41,094 nt of DNA. It comes from a virus. This document shows, piece by piece, positions 15,520 through 22,467 of this stretch. Position 1 is the stretch's first letter, and the number at the start of each line of letters is the position of its first letter. The position numbers and the translations under genes were made by a program. The notes under the pieces are model-generated. The model did no database searches. It was not told the origin of the DNA and worked only from the letters and a program-made list of their open reading frames with translations. The stretch is from positions 1-41,094 of IMG/VR virus record IMGVR_UViG_3300035663_000029, one strand, 5' to 3'.

Positions 15520-15525
15520 ATTATA
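15520..15525 (-). promoter_or_regulatory. -10-like box upstream of 53-aa gene
   Basis: TATAAT on the minus strand, 11 nt before the ATG. A second TATAAT lies 9 nt further upstream. The stretch from the box to the start codon closely matches that upstream of the next gene (box at 15915-15920), including GATA after the box and ACTATGGC at the start. No convincing -35 was seen. Confidence 0.35.
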
Positions 15526-15552
15526 GATTATAAAGAACTTTTTTACGAATTT

Positions 15553-15903
15553 TTAAACAATTCTATTAACATAGCCAGAAATGTTAATAACATTTGCTGT
15601 TCCAGCAAACCCTCTAATAACAAGAGAGTTGTTCATAGGAAGCCCTGGGACAACTAGTGTTAATCCAGCCTCAGCAGGAATGGTTGATTCAATATGATCT
15701 GTGTTAGCAGTTGTTCCACCGTATTCAATGGTTAGTTTAACTGCACTTGTTGATGAGTTAACGGCATAAATCCAAATTTCATCTAATGATGATGTCCCAG
15801 AAACGCAAGTATGAATCAATGTACCAGCAGTTGCGGTATTAGCAATTACAATTTGCTTACCATCTGTTGAGCCAGATAAGAGTCGTTTAGAAAAGGTTGC
15901 CAT
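15553..15903 (-). CDS. small beta-rich virion protein
   Basis: A 116-aa Ser/Thr/Ala-rich protein with alternating beta strands and no charged helices, ending in GTANVINISGYVNRIV. It resembles in style the 110-aa protein at 33722-34054 (short strands, an N-terminal basic start, a C-terminal N-x-S-G-hydrophobic strand). Such small beta proteins in phage structural blocks often decorate capsids or fibres. No catalytic or metal-binding motif is present. The ATG follows a TATAAT box by 11 nt. Function is unknown; a virion component is inferred from composition and neighbours. Confidence 0.6.
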   Translation of the reverse strand: MATFSKRLLSGSTDGKQIVIANTATAGTLIHTCVSGTSSLDEIWIYAVNSSTSAVKLTIEYGGTTANTDHIESTIPAEAGLTLVVPGLPMNNSLVIRGFAGTANVINISGYVNRIV

Positions 15904-15914
15904 AGTCTATATCA

Positions 15915-15920
15915 ATTATA
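15915..15920 (-). promoter_or_regulatory. -10-like box upstream of 116-aa gene
   Basis: TATAAT on the minus strand, 11 nt before the ATG at 15903. The downstream context (GATATAGACTATGGC) parallels that of the 53-aa gene. No clear -35 element. It could drive separate expression of the small virion proteins at the end of the fibre block. Confidence 0.35.
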
Positions 15921-15937
15921 ATCCATTTAGAGCTTTT

Positions 15938-16111
15938 TTACCACTTATTATGAGGGCAATTTAAACCCTCAATAACAATAGATGTAACAAAACAGTTACA
16001 TTCATGTTCGGTGCAATTTTTATTTTCTCCAAGATATTCACACTGCTCGCATATGCGAATACATTCTTTTTTCTCTTCTGTGAGATCTTGTAAGTTTTCC
16101 CAAATTATCAT
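15938..16111 (-). CDS. small Cys-rich putative zinc-ribbon protein (copy 2)
   Basis: A 57-aa protein; the frame is open further upstream, but the ATG at 16111 overlaps the stop of the adhesin gene as ATGA, so I take that start rather than a longer 109-aa reading inside the neighbour. Cysteines at 18, 21, 24, 33, 38, 40 and 52 fall in the pattern I-C-x2-C, then C-x4-C-x-C-F, then C-P-x-x-K-W at the C-terminus. The protein at 30322-30477 has the same skeleton. The pairing suggests metal binding, probably zinc. Both copies sit at the end of a fibre/adhesin block. Role unknown; a fibre-assembly or regulatory protein is possible. Confidence 0.65.
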   Translation of the reverse strand: MIIWENLQDLTEEKKECIRICEQCEYLGENKNCTEHECNCFVTSIVIEGLNCPHNKW

Positions 16112-17685
16112 GCCCAGTATACCCAATGCTCCCATGTTCCAGACAGGTTTGTGTAAGTTGCTGTCCCAGCTTGTCCTGTACCCCATATTAGACCATTCGG
16201 GAATGAACCGCAAGTTGATCCGTTCCAACCAGCACCTACAGCCCCATCCGAGTTTCCCCAGTTGCATGACTGCTGCACATTGTTAAAGAATCCATGACCA
16301 CCTGCATATCCAAGAAATATCCTATACCCAGTTCTTGTTCCAGATGTTGTATAAATGTTTGTAAAGTTTGTTGTGTTGTATCTCTCGTATCCAGCAAAAT
16401 AACCAGTATGTCGTATATCCAAAGTATCTCTTTGAACAAGCAACCCCTGATATGGAATATCCAAACCCAATCTATTTACTGTTGCGGTTCCGTTGTATGG
16501 ACTTGAAAAAACTCTTACCCAAGGTTTTGATTCAATATAATTTGGTGAATAATACAATTCAACTGCCGATGTCATTGCGCCATCTCTAAACCAATAATTT
16601 CCTGCTGGATAACCAAGGTTTTGCAAAAACATTGGTGATGTTGCTGGATTAGATTGCGTTCCGTATGCTGGTGGTTTCTGAAGAGGATACCTTACGACAA
16701 CAATTCCAGATCCACCTTCACCACCTTTATTGGTATTGTTATAGTGGGAACCTCCACCACCTCCACCACCAGTATTTGAGCCAGCATCACCGCCTCTGGT
16801 ATTAGTTTGTGCATTGTTACTACCACCGTATCCGCTATATCCATTATTATAACCAGCACCGCCAGAGTTAGAACCTACTGCCCCACCGCCTCCACCACCA
16901 ATGCCTCCGTTACCACCGCTGCCAGCAGAATAAGCAGCTCCACCACCTCCACCGCCCCAATATAAATCAACACCAAGGATTGAAGAAAATTTTCCAGGAC
17001 CACCATTTGGTTGATTTGTTGAGTCAGCACCTGGACCGCCTGCACCACCACCTCCACCAGAATAGTATTGACCACCACCTTGCCCACCACGACTTCCTTG
17101 ACCAGAAGTTCCTACAACTGGTGCTCTGACATTGGTATCGCTGTATCCACTATGACCACCACCAGAACCGCCAGTAACTCCATTGCCATTATTTGGTGTG
17201 TATCCATAATATGAACTTCCACCATAACCACCACCAATTGCGGTTAATGTTCCAAATGTAGAATTATTACCGCTTGTTGCAGAAATAGTAAATTGATGAA
17301 CTGATGGCTGTGGTCCTGCAGTACCATCTGTCCTGTATCCACCATTACCTGCTGGACCACCAAACCCACCTCTACCAACAGAAAGCGATATAACCTCTGG
17401 TCCTTTAACAGGATATATGCCAGTGAGAACTCCACCGCCCCCACCGCCTCCACCCATATCCATTCCACCGCCCCCACCGCCAGCAACAACAAGGTATTCA
17501 ACATATCCATCTGAACCAGGATCGTGAATTGTGATAGATGATGAACCAACAGTTGTAAATGCGTGAACACGGTATTGAATACTGCCAACAGTAATTGTTG
17601 ATTCAACTCCACCAGTTGCTATTACTGGTCTAAAGCCCGTATATCTAGATACTGTTTTACTAGGGTTTAATTTTCGTATATCCAT
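16108..17685 (-). CDS. glycine-rich tail adhesin with fibrinogen-like C-terminus
   Basis: A 525-aa protein with three parts. Residues 1-70 form a beta-rich base (VGSIQYRVHAFTTVGSSSITI). Residues about 72-330 are glycine-rich, with repeated GGGGGG runs separated by aromatic and Asn residues, like the polyglycine-helix adhesins of T-even-type fibres. Residues about 350-525 begin LGYPAGNYWFRDGAMTSAVE and contain many Trp, Tyr and Gly plus two Cys, recalling fibrinogen-related (FReD-like) receptor-binding domains. Its ATG overlaps the previous gene stop (TAATG). It probably binds the host surface at the fibre tip. The fold of the C-terminus is a pattern-based judgement. Confidence 0.75.
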   Translation of the reverse strand: MDIRKLNPSKTVSRYTGFRPVIATGGVESTITVGSIQYRVHAFTTVGSSSITIHDPGSDGYVEYLVVAGGGGGGMDMGGGGGGGGVLTGIYPVKGPEVISLSVGRGGFGGPAGNGGYRTDGTAGPQPSVHQFTISATSGNNSTFGTLTAIGGGYGGSSYYGYTPNNGNGVTGGSGGGHSGYSDTNVRAPVVGTSGQGSRGGQGGGQYYSGGGGGAGGPGADSTNQPNGGPGKFSSILGVDLYWGGGGGGAAYSAGSGGNGGIGGGGGGAVGSNSGGAGYNNGYSGYGGSNNAQTNTRGGDAGSNTGGGGGGGSHYNNTNKGGEGGSGIVVVRYPLQKPPAYGTQSNPATSPMFLQNLGYPAGNYWFRDGAMTSAVELYYSPNYIESKPWVRVFSSPYNGTATVNRLGLDIPYQGLLVQRDTLDIRHTGYFAGYERYNTTNFTNIYTTSGTRTGYRIFLGYAGGHGFFNNVQQSCNWGNSDGAVGAGWNGSTCGSFPNGLIWGTGQAGTATYTNLSGTWEHWVYWA

Positions 17686-18290
17686 TAATAAGATGTTCCA
17701 TTCCAGGCTTTTTTAATTACCCGAATATTTGTGAATCCACCTGTGTTTGCAGAGTTTGAATAAAATGAACTATCAACATACACAGTTTTACCAGCAGCAT
17801 ACGCCGCACTATAAAGAAGCGTTGCGCCATTGTAATGCTTGTTAAAACCATCTGCTGTATATACAATATAAAATTTACTTAAAGGAGACCACACAGCCAA
17901 GCTTTCATTGCCAGCTCCGTTATTGTACATACCATAATTACTTTGTCTATAAGGGTATGATGCATGGTCAATACTTGCATAACTAGCATTTGTTGTTGGA
18001 TCTTCATTCCATCCAATCATTGCGTAGTTAAATGTTGTATCAACATAGCTTGAGTTTTTATTAAACTCAATTGTGCATGGCGCTGTGAATGATTGAGATG
18101 AGTAGGCTTGATTATCCCAACCAAACCCGCCTGACATTTTAAATATTGAAACAAGGTCTGTGCCGTTTCCTCTTGCAATTAAATTTCCACTTAATGTGAA
18201 GTTAAGAGTTTCATATTGTAAATAAGTAGGGAGATTATTAGGCAACCAAGTTGAAACAGATGTTGACGGTAATAATCTTTCCGCTTTCAT
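17685..18290 (-). CDS. putative fibre tip / receptor-binding protein
   Basis: A 201-aa protein rich in Tyr, Asn, Ser and Gly with predicted beta strands throughout and no membrane segment. It begins MKAERLLPSTSVSTWLPNNLP, ends in FTNIRVIKKAWNGTSY, and has a central FGWDNQAYSSQSFTAPCTIEF stretch typical of jelly-roll or SPRY-like fibre heads. It is linked by one-base stop/start overlaps (TAATG) to fibre genes on both sides, so the three are likely made together and assemble together. A role in receptor binding is inferred from context. It could also be a fibre chaperone or accessory subunit. Confidence 0.55.
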   Translation of the reverse strand: MKAERLLPSTSVSTWLPNNLPTYLQYETLNFTLSGNLIARGNGTDLVSIFKMSGGFGWDNQAYSSQSFTAPCTIEFNKNSSYVDTTFNYAMIGWNEDPTTNASYASIDHASYPYRQSNYGMYNNGAGNESLAVWSPLSKFYIVYTADGFNKHYNGATLLYSAAYAAGKTVYVDSSFYSNSANTGGFTNIRVIKKAWNGTSY

Positions 18291-19546
18291 TACGAGAATA
18301 TTCTTGCTGCCAGAATTGGCTGATCATCGTCAGCTACACCTCCAAGAGCAACCCATGAACTTCCAATATATGCCTTAATTGTTGGCACTGTTGAATCAAC
18401 CCAGAGATCACCTTCTGTTGGAGATACTGGGGCAGTATTGGAATACGGAATAAGCTTTTCTTTAGCATCAAGTTGTGATTGTATTGACGATGTAACCCCG
18501 TCTAAATATCCAATCTCTGTTGATGTAACATTAGCAATTGATGTTGTTTCTGGAAGAACAATTGTTCCCGTGAATGTAGCATTTGCAAGAGGGGCTTTTA
18601 GATCAAGTGCTGTCTGTGTAGCGTTTGAGATTGGCTTTCCAAGGTCTGTTGTATTATCAACACTTCCAAGACCAACCATTGATTTTGTAATACCTGAAAC
18701 AGTTCCTGTGAAGGTAGGATCCGCAAGTGGTGCTTTAAGAGCGATTGATGATGTCAATGTTGTTGACAGAGATTCGTTATTTGCAAGCGATGTTGCAATC
18801 TCACCAAGAGTGTCTAGTGTTGCTGGTGCTGAATTTATCAAATCCCCAATAACGGTTTTTACATAAGCAGTCGTTGCGATCTGTGTATTATTTACTGTGT
18901 TAGCGGCAGTTGGGGCTGTTGGTACTCCAGTAAATGCTGGGGATGCAATGTTGGCTTTTAAAGTAACTGTATTTGAAAGAGTACTAACATTGGCAGACAG
19001 GGTTGTGACAGTATTTGAAAGAGTACTTGCATTACCTGAAATGTCTGTTACGGTGTTTGACAATGTACTTAGATTTGCAACTGTTGCATAAACTGTTGGT
19101 GTTACCCATTCTAAGCCAATCGCAGTGGATGAGTTCGCAGTTAATACCTTCCCATTAGTCCCGACTGGAAGACGGACTATCTCAGAAGAATTTCTTGCTA
19201 AGATATCTCCCTTTGTTGTTAGGGTTGTAGAACCACCCTCTGGACCTGTGAGACCAGTAGCACCTTGAGAACCATCAGCGCCAGATGTTTCAACCCAATA
19301 ACTATCGTAATAAATAAATGTTTTACCAGTATCAGATTCAAACCACAAGTCACCCTCTGATGGCGATACTGGTGGTGTTTGAGATACGGTTATACCGCCA
19401 GAGCTACTAAACTCAACAATTGCATTACTTGTGTTCTTGTAATAAATTTTTCCATCAGCATAGTTAATAGCAAGCTCACCAGTCTCAAGAGATGTAGGAG
19501 CAGTATTAGCAGTACCCGAATTTTTTAATTTAATTACATTAGCCAT
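18290..19546 (-). CDS. tail fibre protein with Mtd_N-like anchor and repeats
   Basis: A 418-aa fibre. The first 45 residues (IKLKNSGTANTAPTSLETG, then ELAINYADGKIYYKN) match the short N-terminal domain seen in major tropism determinant-type fibres, used for attachment to the baseplate. Next comes a P-V-S-P-S-E-G-D-L-W module at about residue 60, a short collagen-like stretch (GSQGATGLTGPEGG), repeats of S-T-L-S-N-T-V, then several P-L-A-x-P-x-F-T-G-T repeats typical of trimeric fibre shafts. A second S-P-T-E-G-D-L-W module lies near the C-terminus. Repeats indicate an elongated trimer. Receptor specificity cannot be read from this. Confidence 0.8.
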   Translation of the reverse strand: MANVIKLKNSGTANTAPTSLETGELAINYADGKIYYKNTSNAIVEFSSSGGITVSQTPPVSPSEGDLWFESDTGKTFIYYDSYWVETSGADGSQGATGLTGPEGGSTTLTTKGDILARNSSEIVRLPVGTNGKVLTANSSTAIGLEWVTPTVYATVANLSTLSNTVTDISGNASTLSNTVTTLSANVSTLSNTVTLKANIASPAFTGVPTAPTAANTVNNTQIATTAYVKTVIGDLINSAPATLDTLGEIATSLANNESLSTTLTSSIALKAPLADPTFTGTVSGITKSMVGLGSVDNTTDLGKPISNATQTALDLKAPLANATFTGTIVLPETTSIANVTSTEIGYLDGVTSSIQSQLDAKEKLIPYSNTAPVSPTEGDLWVDSTVPTIKAYIGSSWVALGGVADDDQPILAARIFS

Positions 19547-19559
19547 TTAAGCCTCTTGT

Positions 19560-20444
19560 TTAGAAAGTACCACCATCAATTGTAGCAGTGTTCGCAGCAA
19601 GTGCTGCGAGCTGAGCGCTGTAGGCTTGAACATTTGAACCGATTGCAAGACCTAGTGCGGTTCTTGCATCAGCGGCTGTCGTTGATCCAGTACCGCCGTA
19701 AGCTAGTCCAACAGCAGTTCCCTGCCATGTACCAGTAGCGATTGTACCAACAGATGTAAGGCTTGATGTAACAACACTTGAAGCCAAAGTTGTATTTGAA
19801 AGTACTGCTGAGCCCCCAATGTAGAATGACTTACCAGAAACAATATTGAAGTGCTCAGAAGATGTCCAAGCGTCAGTAGCATCAACCCAGTTCAATGTCT
19901 TATCTGTTGCACCTTTGATTGTAAATCCAGCACCATCAGCAGTAGTATCTGTCGGTGTTTCAACATTAGCAAGAACAATATTCTTATCTTCAACAACGAG
20001 TGTTGCTGTGTTAAGAGTTGTTGTATTGCCTTGAACAGTTAAGTCTCCAGTAACAGTCAGGTTGCCTGGTGTTGTGACATTTGCTGCCAAAGAAATTGTT
20101 CCAGCGTTATAAACAATTTGGTTTTCAGTACCAGACAGGGTTGGAAGTGAACTGTCAACATATGCCTTTGTAGCAGCATGCGTATTGGCTGAAGGAGTGG
20201 GAACAATTACAACACCAGAAAAAGTCTTGTCTCCAGTGATTGTTTGTGCTGTTGAAAGTGTTGTATAAGCACCATAACCACCAATAGCCTCCACAGCAGT
20301 AGCGCTTCCACCTGCACCACCAGTTCCCTTACCGTAGTAAAGAATATTATCTACTTCGTTAAATGCTAATTCTGCATTCTCCAAACTTGTAGGTGCGCCA
20401 GCACTGCCAGTCGCCCTTCTTTTAATTCTCAGCGTATTCGCCAT
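19560..20444 (-). CDS. tail fibre protein with Mtd_N-like anchor
   Basis: A 294-aa fibre whose N-terminus (MANTLRIKRRATGSAGAP, then TSLENAELAFNEVDNILYYGKG) is the same anchor type as in the 418-aa protein beside it. A shaft follows with A-N-T-H-A-A-T-K-A-Y-V-D (about residues 84-95), a G-N-L-T-V-T-G-D-L-T-V-Q-G-N-T-T repeat segment, and a region like L-T-D-K-N-I-x-L-A-N found in cyanophage-type fibres. The C-terminus carries Y-G-G-T-G-S-T-T and ends IDGGTF. The ATG overlaps the previous stop (TAATG). It probably forms a second or proximal fibre segment; the repeats support a trimer. Confidence 0.8.
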   Translation of the reverse strand: MANTLRIKRRATGSAGAPTSLENAELAFNEVDNILYYGKGTGGAGGSATAVEAIGGYGAYTTLSTAQTITGDKTFSGVVIVPTPSANTHAATKAYVDSSLPTLSGTENQIVYNAGTISLAANVTTPGNLTVTGDLTVQGNTTTLNTATLVVEDKNIVLANVETPTDTTADGAGFTIKGATDKTLNWVDATDAWTSSEHFNIVSGKSFYIGGSAVLSNTTLASSVVTSSLTSVGTIATGTWQGTAVGLAYGGTGSTTAADARTALGLAIGSNVQAYSAQLAALAANTATIDGGTF

Positions 20445-20743
20445 TAGTAATTCCCTCCATCCATTAATAGATTTGCTGCACTATGAACATGATCTGCCCT
20501 AGCCGCTAAATTGCTTACTCCAACACTTGCAGTTCTAGTGACATCGGCTGGATCTGATGTAGCAAAGGAAAGTGATGCTAAATTTATAGTTCCAGCGGAT
20601 TGAGTTAGTACTGTTGTATCATTCGTTTGTACGGTTACTGCTGTAATCTCAGAAGCAACCGTGATATTTGAGACATCTGTAGATACAGATAGAGATGTTA
20701 TGTCACCACTAGTTACCTGAACGGTTGTGATGTCCCCAGCCAT
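20444..20743 (-). CDS. short fibre / collar-like virion protein
   Basis: A 99-aa Thr/Ser/Val-rich beta protein made of repeated short strands (D-I-T-x-V-Q-V-T, then N-I-T-V-A-S-E-I-T-A-V-T-V). The C-terminus L-A-A-R-A-D-H-V-H-S-A-A-N-L-L contains an H-V-H motif of the type seen in phage fibre modules, where such histidines can bind a metal ion along the trimer axis. Start and stop overlap both neighbours by one base (TAATG). It is most likely a small fibre or connector piece of the fibre assembly. No enzymatic feature is visible. Confidence 0.55.
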   Translation of the reverse strand: MAGDITTVQVTSGDITSLSVSTDVSNITVASEITAVTVQTNDTTVLTQSAGTINLASLSFATSDPADVTRTASVGVSNLAARADHVHSAANLLMDGGNY

Positions 20744-21075
20744 TACCTACTTACCTCACCAGTTACTGTTACTGTTCCAGTAATCAGTGTGGTGATAATG
20801 GTGCCATTAGTTTCTTGAAAATCATAAACATATGTCCCTGCAGCAATATTTGCTGTAGCCGCAGCAGACAAAGACATAACAACAATGCCATTAGCACCGT
20901 TTGTAATTTCAGATGTAAATGTCGCTGCAGCCGTGTCAGAGTTTCTTTTCTTTCTAATCTGACCAGAGTAAGTTCTAGATGTAATAGTTACATTAGCATT
21001 AGCACTATTTCTAATGCGTAGCTCATGAGCATAAGTATCGCCTTGATAAATAGTAATATTTCTAGTTGCAGCCAT
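20743..21075 (-). CDS. putative baseplate/fibre base protein (BppU-like N-domain)
   Basis: A 110-aa protein opening with NITIYQGDTYAHELRIRNS, a pattern seen at the start of many phage baseplate upper proteins and fibre bases (I-x-I-x-Q-G-D-T followed by an Ig-like strand series). The rest continues as a beta sandwich: RTYSGQIRKK, GIVVMSLSAAATANI, and a final TLITGTVTVTGEVSR strand. A Shine-Dalgarno AGGAGA precedes the ATG, inside a small hairpin. It begins the second fibre block just after the endolysin gene. A role in anchoring the following fibres to the tail is inferred. Confidence 0.6.
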   Translation of the reverse strand: MAATRNITIYQGDTYAHELRIRNSANANVTITSRTYSGQIRKKRNSDTAAATFTSEITNGANGIVVMSLSAAATANIAAGTYVYDFQETNGTIITTLITGTVTVTGEVSR

Positions 21076-21095
21076 AATATCTCCTATAAGATATT
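21076..21095 (-). promoter_or_regulatory. hairpin enclosing the Shine-Dalgarno of the fibre-base gene
   Basis: On the minus strand AATATCT (21095-21089) and AGATATT (21082-21076) form a 7-bp inverted repeat with a TATAGG loop, ending at the ATG. The Shine-Dalgarno AGGAG spans the loop and the 3' arm. It could modulate translation of the first gene in the fibre block, but the stem is AT-rich and weak. Confidence 0.35.
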
Positions 21096-21107
21096 ATCAA
21101 AGATTGG

Positions 21108-21950
21108 TTATGCCAGCAACGCAGCCCAAGTGTCTTGATCAACATCACCTGTAACTGAAAGACCTCTTGATTTTTGAAATTGCTTTACAAGCTCTTGTGT
21201 TTTAGGTCCAAAATCACCATCTGGCTTGCAAGCAAAACCATGTTTTGCAAGAAGAGTTTGCGCTTGCTTTACGGCAGAGCCTTTATTATCTTTCACAATG
21301 TTTGGCTTAGATGCAGCAGCTACTTTATTTGGAGCAGGGGTTGCTGCCTTTGCTTCAGCAGCAGCTTTTTGCTCTGTTACTGAACCAAATGGACTGCCTG
21401 GCTTTGGATTACGAGCAACATAATCCTTTACTGCTTGAGGTACTGCGTCACCACAAACATAACGGATATGCCAAGGCTCTGAAGGAACTACTTCCCAACT
21501 CCACCCAAACTTTTCAACATTAGCAATCAACCAATTAATTCTTTTCTTATCACTTGCATTAGCAATATCAACTGCCAAGCCGAGGTTATGCTGTGACTTA
21601 CCAGGTGTGGCAAGCATCGCCATACCTTTCTTCAAGTACCAAGTCTTACCTTCAAAAGTTTTTGTTGATCCAGTTCCTGTATTCTCAAGAGTGTAGCGAG
21701 TAAGAAATCCAGCCTTTTGGCTCTCATAACTACGATATAGATCGCCGCTACTCGTGGGCTTAAGCTCAACACCATCAGCCTTTGCAGCCTCAACCATTGC
21801 CAACCATGCATCAGCCGCAAGGTAAAACAATTTTCCACCGCCTGGAATATCCCTGAGTAAACTTGCATGTAATTTACCTGGTTCAACACCTTTAAGCGCA
21901 ACAGGCATCTTTACTTCAACGATATAATCCCATTCTGTTCTCTTAGCCAT
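21108..21950 (-). CDS. endolysin: M15 (VanY-like) peptidase with PG-binding domain
   Basis: A 280-aa lysis enzyme. Residues about 40-165 form a D-Ala-D-Ala carboxypeptidase/L,D-peptidase domain of the M15 family. YRSYESQ is at 72-78, the zinc motif SQHNLGLAVD gives H121 and D128, and SEPWHIRY gives E158 and H161, so the full Zn-ligand and catalytic set is present. A linker rich in Ala/Pro/Lys (about 185-218) leads to a C-terminal PG_binding_1 domain (219-280) with DNKGSAVKQAQTLL and DGDFGPKTQELVKQFQ. It cleaves peptide cross-links of peptidoglycan at the end of infection. It follows two holin-like genes with a good Shine-Dalgarno (AAGGAG). No signal peptide, so export needs a holin. Confidence 0.93.
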   Translation of the reverse strand: MAKRTEWDYIVEVKMPVALKGVEPGKLHASLLRDIPGGGKLFYLAADAWLAMVEAAKADGVELKPTSSGDLYRSYESQKAGFLTRYTLENTGTGSTKTFEGKTWYLKKGMAMLATPGKSQHNLGLAVDIANASDKKRINWLIANVEKFGWSWEVVPSEPWHIRYVCGDAVPQAVKDYVARNPKPGSPFGSVTEQKAAAEAKAATPAPNKVAAASKPNIVKDNKGSAVKQAQTLLAKHGFACKPDGDFGPKTQELVKQFQKSRGLSVTGDVDQDTWAALLA

Positions 21951-21962
21951 TACTTAATCTCC

Positions 21963-22208
21963 TTATTCTTTAGTTGCTTTTTTGTCAATCTTAGAAAAAA
22001 CACTATTGATTTCTTCAATACTAAGTTTACCATCATCCAGGAAAGCTCGTGACAAACCTTCAACAACATACGCAACACCCGCAATGCCCGCCATGAAAAT
22101 TGCTTTCCATAGCGGGACACCTGCGATTGATCCAGCACCGACAACACCTAAGCCAGTTGCGGCGAAGGTAGCGAGTATTCTGAGTAGAATATTCTTTATC
22201 TGTGCCAT
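21963..22208 (-). CDS. holin-like membrane protein with EF-hand-like tail
   Basis: An 81-aa protein between another small membrane protein and the endolysin. Two hydrophobic segments (about residues 8-30 and 33-50) are followed by a charged cytoplasmic-type tail, DDGKLSIEEINSVFSKIDKK. The tail resembles half of an EF-hand loop (D-D-G-x-L-x-x-E-E-I). Membrane proteins of this form are common as holins or holin partners in phages of Gram-positive hosts. With the upstream gene it may make a holin/antiholin or two-holin pair. Which of the two is the pore former cannot be told from sequence. Confidence 0.65.
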   Translation of the reverse strand: MAQIKNILLRILATFAATGLGVVGAGSIAGVPLWKAIFMAGIAGVAYVVEGLSRAFLDDGKLSIEEINSVFSKIDKKATKE

Positions 22209-22217
22209 TGTCTTAAC

Positions 22218-22415
22218 CTACTTGGTTCTTCCAAAAGCCGAATCGTTTGGATTCAACCAACGCATAATTACTGGTGCAATAGCAGCGACACCTGCTGTAG
22301 CAATTGCTTTCGGGTCATGATTGCCTGTCATATAGACAGCCAAAGCAGCTCCAAAAAACGATCTCGCCCATGACGAGAGCATTTTCTTATTTGATTCATT
22401 CAACAAAGTAGACAA
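22218..22415 (-). CDS. holin-like small membrane protein
   Basis: A 65-aa protein starting at a TTG, chosen because a perfect Shine-Dalgarno (AAGGAGG) lies 7 nt upstream. After a polar N-terminus, SSWARSFFGAALAVYMTG and IATAGVAAIAPVIMRWL give two hydrophobic stretches, then a short basic tail ending LNPNDSAFGRTK. Similar proteins with a W-L-N-P-N-D-x-x-F-G ending are seen beside endolysin genes in many actinobacterial and aquatic phages and are annotated as holins. It is first in the lysis cassette, with a -10-like TATAAT upstream at 22450-22455. Confidence 0.65.
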   Translation of the reverse strand: MSTLLNESNKKMLSSWARSFFGAALAVYMTGNHDPKAIATAGVAAIAPVIMRWLNPNDSAFGRTK

Positions 22416-22449
22416 AAGACCACCTCCTTACCCCAACGGGTCAATACCT

Positions 22450-22455
22450 ATTATA
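22450..22455 (-). promoter_or_regulatory. -10-like box before lysis genes
   Basis: TATAAT on the minus strand, about 20 nt upstream of the strong Shine-Dalgarno (22429-22423) of the first holin-like gene and just past the stop of the surface-protein gene. No good -35 was found at 16-18 nt. If real, it would give the lysis genes their own timing. Confidence 0.35.
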
Positions 22456-22467
22456 TCTCAGAGTTAT

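Noticed and set aside
15938-16267. A 109-aa version of the small Cys-rich protein
   Set aside because: Its first 52 codons lie inside the adhesin gene in another frame; the ATG at 16111 overlapping the stop as ATGA is the better start.
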